A stretch of DNA of 64,000 nt from Austropuccinia psidii (lineage: Eukaryota > Basidiomycota > Pucciniomycetes > Pucciniales > Sphaerophragmiaceae), in the NCBI GenBank assembly GCA_023105745.1, contig JALGQZ010000013.1, forward strand, positions 7,490,105 through 7,554,104, read 5' to 3'. The notes below the pieces were generated by a model. The model saw only the letters and a program-made list of their open reading frames with translations. It made no database searches and was not told the origin of the DNA. The position numbers were made by a program, and so were the translations under genes. Positions 9,369-20,080 of the stretch are shown in pieces. The stretch's first letter is position 1; each line of letters opens with the position of its first letter.

Positions 9369-11392
9369 TGTAAGGTTTGACTATGAAACAATAAGTAAAA
9401 ATTACTAATTTTTTACTTATTGTACTCTGAATGTCCTTATAATTGAAATAAATAAGATTAAAATAATAATAATAATAAAGAAATATTATTATTATGGCGT
9501 AAAAATATTATATTATTAAATAAATATAATAATATAATTAATATTATATGAAATTATAATATTATAAATAATATATTAATATAAAATAATTAATATATTA
9601 TAAAGCTCTTTATTATTGTTACCAACAAATAATAAAGGCGTAAAAAACTGTTTTTTATAAATAAAAAACAATTAATAACAATAATATTACTAATATTAAA
9701 GTTATATATTAATATAAATACTATTTATATTAATTAAGAATTATTAAGAGTAATAATAAGAGAGAAATTATTATAATAAGATGAAATAACCTACTTTTAA
9801 CACTTAAAATAATAATTTTGAGATATTTTACGCCAAAAGAATATAATACAACCTTTTCAAATTGTATTTACAATAAAAAATAAAGAAAATTACTAAATTT
9901 CTTGATTTTACGTGGAAATGAGTTTTTAGAGAGATTTTTAACAAAAACAATTAAATAAATGATTTAATCACGTCAAAATAGATTATTATAGCAAGGTGGT
10001 CTTTGGTCTTTAATAATATAACAGTTTTATATATAAAGAATAAAGAAATTACCTTTGATTTAATTGATTTAATGTTTTTGATGCGTCTGAGGGGAAAATA
10101 GAGTAAAAAGAGCTCTATTTATAGTAAATACCTCCCTCCTAGAGTCCAACAGGCTTCTAGTAGACGTGTACTGATCATATCCACTGGAATTGATCAATAT
10201 TTTAAGGTTTGAGGGTGATTACATCATGATCAAACCATATTACATCATTATTACACCATTATTTAGAGTTATCACTATAACTCTAAGTTTGATGACATCA
10301 GAGGCTTGGCAGAACCCCAAATTTCGTGGATTTTATTAGTTTTAATCATAAACTAATAGTATTCACCAACTTTATCACTCTTAAGACTGTTAAACTTAAT
10401 TTAAGGTTACAGTATGTGATCATAACAGCTCAATTTAAGCTCAAACTTTGATCCTCAATAACTTTTAAGGTTTTCACGCTACAGCAATTCAGAGAGTGAA
10501 TTCTGATAGCCTGACATAACCTTATTATGCTGCCAAGAGCTTTTCATTACATCATCAAAACTCTAATTTTGATGATTTTTCTTGTAACTCATCTTTTCTG
10601 TCGAAATTCAATATTTTAAACTTCAAACCTTGATTTAAGGGGGTTATACCCTGAATTTAATAATAAAAATTACATCATTCTTCACGAATGAACTAGTAGA
10701 ATCCAACTGTATACATTTTTTTAAGTTTGGAGCACTTTCACAACAAAGTGGTCAACAGCTGTGTTGATTTTTATCAATATTTCATCATAGGTTTTAACCT
10801 TGTTTATAACTTGTAAAATAAAGTTCATATCTGTGTTCGTACAGTAATTACGTGGTAACTTTATTTTTGGTTCATCATTCTATCATGTATATTTTAGGAG
10901 ATATTAGCTATGATCCTTGAATATATGCGTTGACCAAAAAAGTGCATATATTCAGGATAATTCTTTAAGTCTTAACTTTGGGAATTAGCTTATTAATTGT
11001 TTTATGTGTGGATTTTCATGGGGAATCCACTGGTACAATTTATTTCACATGTTGTTTCATTAGTTCTTGAGATAAATAAGTTTTTATGGTTTTTATAAGG
11101 TATTATACCTTATAATTCCTTAAATATTGACTTTACAGATATGCCATAAAAATGGTATATGTGTATTTTTCCATGGGGAATCCAATGGTATAATTTGTTT
11201 TACAAGTTTATTCATTGGTTTTTAAGTTAAACCAATTTTAGTACCAATTTATGGTATTTTTTGTATATTTGAGTAATTATTTTTAATGTATAATTATTCT
11301 AATTAATTTTAATATAATTATATTAAAGGTATAATTATTCTGAGTCTTTTTTGTGACCTTATTGGGTATGTGGTCATATCTCAAAGGCTCAC
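9369..11392 (-). repeat. Element B 3' LTR (2024 bp)
   Basis: On the plus strand it begins TGTAAGGTTTGACTATG and ends CTCAAAGGCTCACA. It is nearly identical to 18051-20075 with one net indel. It contains the TATA box at 10115-10123 (minus strand). The end adjoining A's gene at 9369 is intact. Confidence 0.95.
10115..10123 (-). promoter_or_regulatory. TATA box of B 3' LTR
   Basis: TATAAATAG on the minus strand in the context ACTATAAATAGAGCTC, conserved in both B LTRs and both D LTRs, with a shortened match in F. Transcription from this copy would run leftward into element A. Confidence 0.7.
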
Positions 11393-11405
11393 ATTCCCTA
11401 CCACC
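11393..11405 (-). promoter_or_regulatory. Polypurine tract of element B
   Basis: On the minus strand TGGTGGTAGGGAA abuts the TG of the 3' LTR. Comparable purine tracts sit at the same place in A, C, D and E, as expected for the primer of plus-strand DNA synthesis. Confidence 0.7.
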
Positions 11406-11510
11406 AAAAAAGATTGTACCACAATCTGATATATGTGATTAGGGTATCATCCACTGTCCTACCTCTTCAATAGACTTTGTTAGTCTTGAAGCTCAATAAT
11501 GCTTAACTTT

Positions 11511-14048
11511 TTATTTTTCAGGTTTTCTTTCATGTCTGAACCTTCTTAGTAATTTATCAGCATTTGTTATATCTTTCTCAAGTAGCCATTCATCTTCTTG
11601 AGTTGAATTTCTATACCTCACAAGGTATTCCCTTTCTTTTTTGTTTCTTGTCCTTCTTTCTTTAAGGACTTTTACTATTTTCTTTTCCTCTCCTTCCTCC
11701 AAGGGGGAAATTTCAAGTGGGGGTTTATTTCTTAGTGGAAATAACTCCTTGTCACTTGAACTGTAAGGTTTTATCAGACTTACAGGGAAAGTTGGGTGTT
11801 TGTTCATTAGTTCACCTGTGAGTTCTAATTGCACAGCATTGGGTCCATGAAGTGCTTTTATCATAAATGGTCCTGCAAAGGAATCTTTCAATTTCTTTGG
11901 GCCTTTTATGTTATTGAAATTAAGGGTTGATACTAAAACCAAGTCCCCTATTTTGAAGTCAGGTGGTTTATGACTTTTATCCCATCTTTCTTTTGCATAT
12001 TTAAAAGAATCTTGCATGCATCTGTTTGCATGGTGTCTTGCTTTGTCAAGCATTATCTTGAAACTGCTTGCTGTTGGATGTATATCCACTAAGTCCTTTT
12101 TGAGGGTATCATAAGGAAGTCTTGGATTCCAACCTTTCTCTAGCATTGCTGGTGTTTTGCCAGTAGAAGAATGGATTGATGTCTTATATGCCAGTTCAAG
12201 TGCTGGTATTAGTGTACACCAATCATGGGTAAAACCATCAGAATCTTTGAATTCTAGCCCATAAGCACAGAATATTCTGATCATATCCTCTAGGGTTTGT
12301 ATCATTCTTTCTGCTAGACCATCAGTTTGAGGATGATAAGCTGTTGAGAATGATAACTTTGTCCCAAACAAGTTATGGAGGTTTGTCCATAATGCTGAAG
12401 TGAACTTTGGGTCTCTGTCACTTATAATATTTTGGAATAAGCCTGTGTGGCTAATGACTTTATTCCATATCATTATGGCTGTATCCATAGCTGTGTCATC
12501 TTTATGACATGGTAAGAACATGGGAGTTTTACTGTACCTGTCAACTAACACTAGACATGCATTATAACTCCTGTCTCCTCCTGGAGGTAAGGCTGTTACC
12601 CAATCCATATGAACTATTTCCCATGGGGATTTTGGTTCTTGGATTTGGATCATCATTCCAAATTTCTTTCCTGTGGCTCTGTTGGCTTTTTGACATCTGT
12701 CACAGGTTTGGCAGTACTCTGAAACATCTTTCTTCCAATTTGGCCACCAAGAGCAGGTTTTCACCCTCTCTAGTGTCCTATCTTCTGAGAGATGTCCTGA
12801 TGCAACACTATCATGACACTCATGTAAAATAGTGTTTATTAGTGTTCTGTCTGTTAAGGCCATAACACATGTGTGTTTTGTTCTTTGGTACAGGATTCCA
12901 TCAAGGAGGTGAAATCTTCCTTCATCATATGCCTTTTTCCATATTTCATCTAGTTTTGATGAAAGTGATGGATCTTTGCAGTCTTTCATTAGAAGTTGGC
13001 TTAAGGTATGGCAATTTTTGTCTGTCTTATAGCTTTCTTTAACTTGGTTAAAGAATTCTGTGCCAATTTCTGTAACACATATTCCTTCTATATGGTGCTC
13101 TTCTTGTGGTACCCATGCTGGATTGTCAGGGGTATTTGCTAGAGCCCATCTGCTAAGACCATCTGCATTTTTATGAATATTTCCAGATTTATGAACAATA
13201 GTCATATTTCCTCTATATTCTTGGATAGCAATTTGCCATCTCAGCATATGTCTATTTGGAGTCTTCATATTTAATAGTGATTTCACAGCATTACAGTCTG
13301 TGATTACATCAAATACTGTGCCATCCAAATAATAATGCAGTTTTTCTAAAGCCCACACTAGGCATAAGCATTCCATTTGGCTTGCTCCACACCTTGCTTC
13401 TGTTGGCTTTATCTGCCTTGAAATGAAACAAATTGGTCCTTCCACTGGTTTATCATTGATAATTTGTGTTTGATGAAGTGCAGCACCTAGTCCTTCTCCA
13501 CAAGCATCAATGTACAGTTTGAAGGGTAGTTTCCAATCTGGCATTAGAAGAAATGGGGCATTTGTTAAGGAATTTTTCAATTCTTCATATGCCTTGACTC
13601 TTTCTTCTGTCATCTCATAGACTGTTTGTTGGTCACATAGCTTATACAAGGATTTAGCAATCTTTGCAAAGTCCCTTATATGCTGTCTATAGTAACCAGC
13701 AAATCCTAGAAATGATTGCATTTCTTTTTTGGTTTGAGGCATTGGTTTAAGTAGTACTGCTGCTACTTTATTTTTGTCTATGCCTAGACTAAGGCCAGAT
13801 ACTACATGTCCTAGTGCTTTTAATTCACTGTATGCAAAATGACACTTTTTCAAGGAAATTTTCATATTCACTTGAACTGTTTTTTGTAGTGCCCTTTCTA
13901 GTCTTGTAAGGTGACTTTCCCAAGTTTCTGAGCAAACTATGATATCATCAATATAGATGATTAACCATCCTTCTAATAATTCTTCAGGAAATATGGTATT
14001 CATCATTCTTTGATAATGGGAAGGTGCATTTTTTATGCCAAATGGCAT
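11511..14048 (-). CDS. Element B Pol C-terminal part: RT, RNase H, integrase, chromodomain
   Basis: 845 codons open from [16 protein letters not shown] is at about residues 32-35. RNase H covers about 165-310 with [25 protein letters not shown] and NADGLSRW, all acidic residues present. The integrase has an HHCC zinc finger ([11 protein letters not shown]...CQTCDRCQ) around 405-445, a core with aspartates in [10 protein letters not shown] (near 498) and IISDRDPKF (near 556) and glutamate in [13 protein letters not shown] chromodomain-like tail ([22 protein letters not shown]) may guide insertion into particular chromatin. It is in register with the segment upstream but separated by TAA at 14055-14057, so full Pol needs readthrough, correction or help from another copy. 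Confidence 0.95.
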   Translation of the reverse strand: MPFGIKNAPSHYQRMMNTIFPEELLEGWLIIYIDDIIVCSETWESHLTRLERALQKTVQVNMKISLKKCHFAYSELKALGHVVSGLSLGIDKNKVAAVLLKPMPQTKKEMQSFLGFAGYYRQHIRDFAKIAKSLYKLCDQQTVYEMTEERVKAYEELKNSLTNAPFLLMPDWKLPFKLYIDACGEGLGAALHQTQIINDKPVEGPICFISRQIKPTEARCGASQMECLCLVWALEKLHYYLDGTVFDVITDCNAVKSLLNMKTPNRHMLRWQIAIQEYRGNMTIVHKSGNIHKNADGLSRWALANTPDNPAWVPQEEHHIEGICVTEIGTEFFNQVKESYKTDKNCHTLSQLLMKDCKDPSLSSKLDEIWKKAYDEGRFHLLDGILYQRTKHTCVMALTDRTLINTILHECHDSVASGHLSEDRTLERVKTCSWWPNWKKDVSEYCQTCDRCQKANRATGKKFGMMIQIQEPKSPWEIVHMDWVTALPPGGDRSYNACLVLVDRYSKTPMFLPCHKDDTAMDTAIMIWNKVISHTGLFQNIISDRDPKFTSALWTNLHNLFGTKLSFSTAYHPQTDGLAERMIQTLEDMIRIFCAYGLEFKDSDGFTHDWCTLIPALELAYKTSIHSSTGKTPAMLEKGWNPRLPYDTLKKDLVDIHPTASSFKIMLDKARHHANRCMQDSFKYAKERWDKSHKPPDFKIGDLVLVSTLNFNNIKGPKKLKDSFAGPFMIKALHGPNAVQLELTGELMNKHPTFPVSLIKPYSSSDKELFPLRNKPPLEISPLEEGEEKKIVKVLKERRTRNKKEREYLVRYRNSTQEDEWLLEKDITNADKLLRRFRHERKPEK

Positions 14049-14054
14049 TCTTAA

Positions 14055-14258
14055 TTATTCAAAAATTCCACAGTGGACTATTATCCTCAGTAGTTTTTTG
14101 GCATTGTCTGTTAAGAAATTTTGATGAAAACCTTTTAAGGCATCCATGGCTGTTATGAACTTAGCTTGTGACAATTGTGTCAATGTCTCATGGATCCTGC
14201 GTATTTGATACCTGTCTGGAATGGTATAGGTGTTCAGGGCTCTGAAGTCTCCTACCAT
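14055..14258 (-). pseudogene. Element B RT palm/fingers segment between two in-frame TAA codons
   Basis: 67 codons from MVGDFRALNTYTIPDRYQ to IVHCGIFE, the RT part preceding the YIDD block. It is bounded by in-frame TAA at 14262-14264 and 14055-14057, with no length change, so only single codons differ from A (Ser and Tyr there). Element D has the same two stops and the same 67-codon segment (49729-49932). It is best read as a piece of one RT gene rather than a separate protein. Confidence 0.9.
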
Positions 14259-14261
14259 CCT

Positions 14262-17063
14262 TTATTTTCCATTATGCAAAGTTATAATGACAGGTGTAGG
14301 GACTTCTACCTGTTCATTATGTCCTACCTTTCTTAATACTCCAAGGTCCATTAATTCTTTAATGTGTACCTCTAAGGCTTCTCTAGCCCTTGGACTGGCT
14401 GGGTAAGCAGGTCTCCTTAAGAGAGGTGGGTAAGGTTTTTCCACATTAAGAATTATATCCACTTCATGTCCAATTATGGCACCTAGTGGCTCTTTGTCAG
14501 CTGCAAAGGCATTTTTATACTTAAATAAGAGGTCAATCAATTTTTCTTTCATTTTTTCTGTTAATTCTTGATTGAATTCTGCCTCTTTGAGTTGTTCAGA
14601 TATAAAAAGTTCTTTTTCTGGAATTTTTTCCTCATTCTTAATAACTGTGATTTGTTTTTTGTTATTTAAGAATCCAAACTTTTGTCTTTTATTATCTCCT
14701 ATGGTGAAATATCTATCCTTTTGGTTGGAGATATCTATACCATAGATTGATAAGTAGTCATTCCCAAGTATGAAATGATTACTAGTACAGTTGTCCATTA
14801 CTACAAACTCTACTTTGATTCTGACACATTGTGAGGTATGAGGAAAAATTAGTGTTAAATCAATTATTCCAAGGGGCTTCATGCTCTCACTTGCACTACT
14901 AAATTTGACACCTTGTATTGGCATAAGTTTTTCTTTCCAGTCTGGGACAATGGTTTTTAAATAACTTTTGCCAACACAAGTGCAATATGCTCCTGTATCC
15001 AAGTTAACCTTTCCTTCTTGGTTATCAACCATAACAATACTTATACTTGATTTTCCAGCTGTATATCCCATTCCTCTTGCAGGTTTGGTTCTATACATTT
15101 TGGCATCTTGTATGTTTGTCAGGTTTGTGTCAGATGTTCCAACTTGTGGCAAGTTTGAGTTAACATCCAGTACTTCATAAATTATATCAATATTATTAAT
15201 TTGTGCATTAATTATATTGATTTCATCACTTTCAGAGCTCTCTGACTCTTCTGTCTCTTTTTCAGAGTCAGATTCCTCTTCTTTGTCATTTTGGTTTTCT
15301 GTTTCCACAATTTCATTAATCTTTGCTTTTTTAAGGCAATTATTGGCTAAGTGTCCAATACCTCCACATTTATGGCATTTTCTTTGCTCATTATTGTTAG
15401 ATGTATTGGGTTTAAAGGATTCTTTTGATTTATCTTTCTTGATAAATGGTTTATTTGGGCTTTTAATGTCCAATCTTTTCCAAGTTCTGCCAATTTTTGT
15501 TCTTGTCACTATATCTTCTAGTGCATTTATATACTCTTCTGTGAAGCATGGTTCTATACACCTGCTTCTTAGGGCATGTTCTAGTTCCCCTCCACATTTT
15601 TTAAGTATTTTCATATGCACCATCTTCTGTGACATTTCTGGGTACAGTGCATTAAGCCTTTCAACTTGTTTTAAGAACCAAGTTAAAGGTTTATCTCTCT
15701 CAGGGTCAAAGAAAGAGTTTTCAAATGCATTTTCTATCTTATACCTCCAGGCATCATTTGCCCACTTGGTGATTATTTCTTGTTTCCACCAAGACCAGGT
15801 ATTTTTACCATTTGTTTGTCTTATGCCATAATACCATCTTTTTGCAGATTTCTCAAACAATGAATGTAATCTTGCAGTGATTAATTCATCTGGTATGGCA
15901 TAGTCTTCTTGTAACATGTCAATTGTTTTAATAAATGACATGTGGTCATATTCACCTTCTCCTGTGAATGTTGGCCATTCTTTTAATTGGGGTGCTTCCT
16001 TCATTAAGACTTGGTTATTATCTTGGTGACTCAAGTCTGTTATGAAAGGATTTGACAATTCCTCTTTTGTTTTAACAGGGCTTCTTATATGAGAAAATGG
16101 TGTTGATAACTTTGGCATATTTAAATTAGCCTCATTAATTTTATCCATTTTTTCAGTAATAAGCCTTATTTCACTCTGAATATCATCTTTCAGATGCATT
16201 CTTGCTTCATCACTTTTTTCCACATGGTCCAAAAGTAATTTTTGGTGTGATGAAGTCTTTTCTTCAAATTTTTCTACAGAAATACTTAATTTATTTAATT
16301 TTTCTGTAAGATTGTCAATACTCACATCATAATTGATTGTCAAAGTCTTATCTTTGATATCTTTTATGTATTTATACAATTCTTGTTGTCCTTGTATTAA
16401 TTTTTGAGTATTGTCAATTAAATTCTTTGGTTTATTATTTTCAACAATAAACTTAATGTTGTCAATTTCTTTCTTGTTTTGCACAACAATTTTTGTTAAA
16501 GAAGATAAATTGTTATTTATTTCTTGTAGTGATAATAAACTGTCTTTAATTTCTTTTAGAGGTAATATACTATTTATAATTTCTGTTAAAGTATTTACAA
16601 CATCTTTGGACAAGGTTATTTCTTTGGGAAATGAGGTTGTCTCATTCTTTGCTCTTCCTTGTCCTTGAATTCCATCAAGGTTCTGGCCATGTTGAAAACA
16701 TTGTCCATGGCATCCTTTTGGATTCTTGGGATTCTGTAGCTTGGGGAATATGGTTTCCTCCAATGCTTTTTCTTGTTCTTCTTCCCTTCTTGGGGAAGTG
16801 GGTTGGCTTGAGGCTTGCTGGTAGAAGCTACTGGGGCTTCTTCCTTGGTTGCCTCCCTCTTTTTGGCATGATAATCCTTGATTTTTTTTGATTTGAGGTT
16901 TGGATGACAGTGGATTCCATCCATTGGAGTATTTCACTATCTCCTCCTCTTTGAGGAACTTTTTCAGGATGTGCCAGGAGTTCATCACTCCTTGGTGTAT
17001 TTGAGGCAGCATTTCCCAATCTTTGTCCTTGTACACTGTGCAATACTGCTTGTACTGGCTCAT
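14262..17063 (-). CDS. Element B ORF1 head fused to Gag - protease - RT start (933 codons)
   Basis: The frame starts at MSQYKQYC, which is ORF1 sequence, and at an eight-A run near 16881-16888 passes into the gag frame; other copies need a frame change here. Gag follows: a coiled-coil-rich section about residues 135-330, the core with [10 protein letters not shown] and NTWSWWKQEI around 345-500, and the knuckle CHKCGGIGHLANNC near 562. An acidic Glu/Ser stretch comes next, then protease with DTGAYC near 686 (canonical), and RT up to VIITLHNGK before TAA at 14262. No stop separates Gag from protease. Whether the fused N terminus is used is unknown. Confidence 0.9.
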   Translation of the reverse strand: MSQYKQYCTVYKDKDWEMLPQIHQGVMNSWHILKKFLKEEEIVKYSNGWNPLSSKPQIKKNQGLSCQKEGGNQGRSPSSFYQQASSQPTSPRREEEQEKALEETIFPKLQNPKNPKGCHGQCFQHGQNLDGIQGQGRAKNETTSFPKEITLSKDVVNTLTEIINSILPLKEIKDSLLSLQEINNNLSSLTKIVVQNKKEIDNIKFIVENNKPKNLIDNTQKLIQGQQELYKYIKDIKDKTLTINYDVSIDNLTEKLNKLSISVEKFEEKTSSHQKLLLDHVEKSDEARMHLKDDIQSEIRLITEKMDKINEANLNMPKLSTPFSHIRSPVKTKEELSNPFITDLSHQDNNQVLMKEAPQLKEWPTFTGEGEYDHMSFIKTIDMLQEDYAIPDELITARLHSLFEKSAKRWYYGIRQTNGKNTWSWWKQEIITKWANDAWRYKIENAFENSFFDPERDKPLTWFLKQVERLNALYPEMSQKMVHMKILKKCGGELEHALRSRCIEPCFTEEYINALEDIVTRTKIGRTWKRLDIKSPNKPFIKKDKSKESFKPNTSNNNEQRKCHKCGGIGHLANNCLKKAKINEIVETENQNDKEEESDSEKETEESESSESDEINIINAQINNIDIIYEVLDVNSNLPQVGTSDTNLTNIQDAKMYRTKPARGMGYTAGKSSISIVMVDNQEGKVNLDTGAYCTCVGKSYLKTIVPDWKEKLMPIQGVKFSSASESMKPLGIIDLTLIFPHTSQCVRIKVEFVVMDNCTSNHFILGNDYLSIYGIDISNQKDRYFTIGDNKRQKFGFLNNKKQITVIKNEEKIPEKELFISEQLKEAEFNQELTEKMKEKLIDLLFKYKNAFAADKEPLGAIIGHEVDIILNVEKPYPPLLRRPAYPASPRAREALEVHIKELMDLGVLRKVGHNEQVEVPTPVIITLHNGK
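16616..16924 (-). CDS. Element B ORF1 C-terminal part in its own frame
   Basis: 102 codons ending FPKK-TAA that continue ORF1 beyond the eight-A run, with the conserved YRIPRIQKDAMDNVFNMART block seen in A, D, E and F. It overlaps the gag frame throughout. Just before the stop, T TTC CCA AAG in this frame fits the shape of tandem -1 slip sites, and gag is in the -1 frame. Conservation between families is in this frame, not the overlapping one. Function unknown. Confidence 0.6.
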   Translation of the reverse strand: MDGIHCHPNLKSKKIKDYHAKKREATKEEAPVASTSKPQANPLPQEGKKNKKKHWRKPYSPSYRIPRIQKDAMDNVFNMARTLMEFKDKEEQRMRQPHFPKK

Positions 17064-17082
17064 GTAGATGTCTATTTGAGCC

Positions 17083-17310
17083 CTATGAATGTGATTTGTA
17101 CCTGTTTGAGTTACTCATACTTAGTTCCAATTCAGGCTCAGATATCATGGGCATTTCTGGGACTTGCCTTTGGGATAAGGCACTTCCTTGTGTGGATTCT
17201 GTTCCACTGGGGATATTGCCCTTTCTTTTCCCTTTTGAGGGATCAATTCTACTTCTGAGTCCAGCTCCATCTGATTGGATGGAGTATTGGGAACCTCTTC
17301 TGGTAGTCAT
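17083..17310 (-). CDS. 75-codon leader frame MTTRRG of element B
   Basis: Starts at the first ATG after the 5' LTR and ends at TAG, 20 nt before the ATG at 17063. It is in register with gag once the extra A of the eight-A run is discounted. Element D has an ORF of the same length and near-identical sequence (46681-46908) and F retains part of it. It is rich in Ser, Arg and Glu with no recognised domain. It may be the N terminus of a gag-frame product cut by a shared TAG, or a small peptide. The ATG lies in the candidate intron 17300-17387. Confidence 0.45.
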   Translation of the reverse strand: MTTRRGSQYSIQSDGAGLRSRIDPSKGKRKGNIPSGTESTQGSALSQRQVPEMPMISEPELELSMSNSNRYKSHS

Positions 17311-17387
17311 AATTAAAGAATAAGAAAAAATAAAAGTATTTTTAGAGTAAAATTCTTTTATGGCAATTTAAAAAAAGAGGTGCTCAC
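17300..17387 (-). other. Candidate 88-bp intron of element B with embedded start codon
   Basis: GTGAGC donor, ACCAG acceptor. The only sense ATG from the LTR to this point is at 17310-17308, 11 nt before the splice. Removing the intron joins phase-1 exons, and the downstream frame stays open for about 50 codons before TGA, a stop also present in D. Confidence 0.55.
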
Positions 17388-17537
17388 CTTCAGAGTCTTG
17401 AATGGTGGGCCCTGGAAAGTCTAATTTCTTAGCTTTCTTTCTTTTGGTGATAACTGGTGCTGGAGAACTTTGACAAGTTTCTTCCACCAATCTCTCAACA
17501 GTAGCTTGGTTGTCTTCTGTTGGGTTATCTTCAAACA
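17388..17537 (-). CDS. Element B ORF1 exon (150 nt)
   Basis: Follows an acceptor with a T-rich tract ending TTTTTTAG and closes at a consensus donor GAAG/GTGAGC. It starts with TG, is open in phase 1 and ends in phase 1, as in elements A and C. It encodes an acidic N-terminal segment (FEDNPTEDNQATVERL) and a basic KRKKAKK patch. There is no ATG in any frame. Element D has the same 150-nt exon (46456-46605) with a stop at 46512. Confidence 0.55.
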
Positions 17538-18030
17538 CTAAAAAAGACAAATAAATATAAGTCTTTTTATAAGAAGTGTTATTTTTGGCAAGATATGGCA
17601 ATTTTCCACGTAGAAATTGCTTTTATATCTTTAAAAAAATGAAATAAATAAAGAAATGAATAAAAATGAATAAAAATAACTTTTTTTTATTGGTTTTTAA
17701 TATTTTTTAATATTTTTTATATATATTTTTATTTTTATTTTTAAAGAATAAAATAAAAAATGAATATGATTCTTATAAAATTAAATTATAATAAAAATTA
17801 TTTTTAATTTATAAATTATCTTTTTTAATCACTAGAGTCACTCAAAGAAAGTTCTTGCAAGTCTAAGGATGTGAAAAACCACGTGTAAGACAGTACAATT
17901 GCTTTCCAAATGCCTCAATAGCTTTTAAAATCAATAAAATATAAAATTATTATATAATTTTATGATTATAAATATAATTTATTATTGGATAAACCCAAAT
18001 AGAATCTTTTTAAAGGTCTTTTAAGTAAAT

Positions 18031-18050
18031 ATCACGGCCAGGCCCCCAAA
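18031..18050 (-). promoter_or_regulatory. Primer-binding-site candidate, element B
   Basis: On the minus strand TTTGGGGGCCTGGCCGTGAT abuts the 5' LTR, the same block as in A, C and D. The tRNA or other primer is not identified. Confidence 0.65.
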
Positions 18051-20075
18051 TGTAAGGTTTGACTATGAAACAATAAGTAAAAATTACTAATTTTTTACTT
18101 ATTGTACTCTGAATGTCCTTATAATTGAAATAAATAAGATTAAAATAATAATAATAATAAAGAAATATTATTATTATGGCGTAAAAATATTATATTATTA
18201 AATAAATATAATAATATAATTAATATTATATGAAATTATAATATTATAAATAATATATTAATATAAAATAATTAATATATTATAAAGCTCTTTATTATTG
18301 TTACCAACAAATAATAAAGGCGTAAAAAACTGTTTTTTATAAATAAAAAACAATTAATAACAATAATATTACTAATATTAAAGCTATATATTAATATAAA
18401 TACTATTTATATTAATTAAGAATTATTAAGAGTAATAATAAGAGAGAAATTATTATAATAAGATGAAATAACCTACTTTTAACACTTAAAATAATAATTT
18501 TGAGATATTTTACGCCAAAAGAATATAATACAACCTTTTCAAATTGTATTTACAATAAAAAATAAAGAAAATTACTAAATTTCTTGATTTTACGTGGAAA
18601 TGAGTTTTTAGAGAGATTTTTAACAAAAACAATTAAATAAATGATTTAATCACGTCAAAATAGATGATTATAGCAAGGTGGTCTTTGGTCTTTAATAATA
18701 TAACAGTTTTATATATAAAGAATAAAGAAATTACCTTTGATTTAATTGATTTAATGTTTTTGATGCGTCTGAGGGGAAAATAGAGTAAAAAGAGCTCTAT
18801 TTATAGTAAATACCTCCCTCCTAGAGTCCAACAGGCTTCTAGTAGACGTGTACTGATCATATCCACTGGAATTGATCAATATTTTAAGGTTTGAGGGTGA
18901 TTACATCATGATCAAACCATATTACATCATTATTACACCATTATTTAGAGTTATCACTATAACTCTAAGTTTGATGACATCAGAGGCTTGGCAGAACCCC
19001 AAATTTCGTGGATTTTATTAGTTTTAATCATAAACTAATAGTATTCACCAATTTTATCACTCTTAAGACTGTTAAACTTAATTTAAGGTTACAGTATGTG
19101 ATCATAACAGCTCAATTTAAGCTCAAACTTTGATCCTCAATAACTTTTAAGGTTTTCACGCTACAGCAATTCAGAGAGTGAATTCTGATAGCCTGACATA
19201 ACCTTATTATGCTGCCAAGAGCTTTTCATTACATCATCAAAACTCTAATTTTGATGATTTTTCTTGTAACTCATCTTTTCTGTCGAAATTCAATATTTTA
19301 AACTTCAAACCTTGATTTCAGGGGGTTATACCCTGAATTTAATAATAAACATTACATCATTCTTCACGAATGAACTAGTAGAATCCAACTGTATACTTTC
19401 TTTTAAGTTTGGAGCACTTTCACAACAAAGTGGTCAACAGCTCTGTTGATTTTTATCAATATTTCATCATAGGTTTTAACCTTGTTTATAGCTTGTAAAA
19501 TAAAGTTCATATCTGTGTTCCTACAGTAATTACGTGGTAACTTTATTTTTGGTTCATCATTCTATCATGTATATTTTAGGAGATATTAGCTATGATCCTT
19601 GAATATATGCGTTGACCAAAAAAGTGCATATATTCAGGATAATTCTTTAAGTCTTAACTTTGGGAATTAGCTTATTAATTGTTTTATGTGTGGATTTTCA
19701 TGGGGAATCCACTGGTACAATTTATTTCACATGTTGTTTCATTAGTTCTTGAGATAAATAAGTTTTTATGGTTTTTATAAGGTATTATACCTTATAATTC
19801 CTTAAATATTGACTTTACAGATATGCCATAAAAATGGTATATGTGTATTTTTCCATGGGGAATGCAATGGTATAATTTGTTTTACAAGTTTATTCATTGG
19901 TTTTTAAGTTAAACCAATTTTAGTACCAATTTATGGTATTTTTTGTATATTTGAGTAATTATTTTTAATGTATAATTATTCTAATTAATTTTAATATAAT
20001 TATATTAAAGGTATAATTATTCTGAGTCTTTTTTGTGACCTTATTGGGTATGTGGTCATATCTCAAAGGCTCACA
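18051..20075 (-). repeat. Element B 5' LTR (2025 bp)
   Basis: Nearly identical to 9369-11392. It contains the TATA box at 18797-18805 (minus strand) and, some 60 bp downstream of it, a donor-like CAAAG/GTAATT at 18734 that is conserved in D and F LTRs and could begin intron 1. Confidence 0.95.
18797..18805 (-). promoter_or_regulatory. TATA box of B 5' LTR
   Basis: Minus-strand TATAAATAG in the conserved context TATTTACTATAAATAGAGCT. It is expected to drive genomic RNA synthesis toward lower coordinates. Confidence 0.72.
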
Positions 20076-20080
20076 ACTGG
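20076..20080. repeat. Target-site duplication ACTGG, right of element B
   Basis: Exact copy of 9364-9368; A's integrase reading resumes here. Confidence 0.95.

Larger units (their letters stand above)
17311..18050 (-). promoter_or_regulatory. ATG-free leader of element B
   Basis: Between the 5' LTR and the first ATG, 740 nt contain no ATG on the element's sense strand, while the opposite strand has 11. The sequence is AT-rich and includes the primer-site block and the ORF1 exon. Element D's version has four ATGs at places where B has none. Confidence 0.75.
9369..20075 (-). mobile_element. Element B: young full-length Ty3/gypsy retrotransposon nested in element A
   Basis: Minus-strand element of 10.7 kb with LTRs at 18051-20075 (5') and 9369-11392 (3') and a perfect 5-bp duplication. 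By eye the LTRs differ at only about a dozen of 2024 positions, so insertion was recent. It has a complete set of parts: primer-site block, ATG-free leader, spliced ORF1 exon, gag, protease, RT, RNase H, integrase, chromodomain and purine tract. Pol is punctuated by two TAA codons shared with element D, and ORF1 is merged into gag by an eight-A run. It is the best template here for studying the family. Confidence 0.95.

Noticed and set aside
9400..9800. Dense AT repeats resembling an origin or organellar DNA
   Set aside because: The same sequence recurs at 18090-18480 and is simply part of B's LTR.
17083..17200. A third intron to bypass the TGA/TAA/TGA stops in B and D ORF1 between KCP and VTQTG
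   Set aside because: An AACAG acceptor with a TAAC branch-like site is present, but no donor gives the right phase in both copies.
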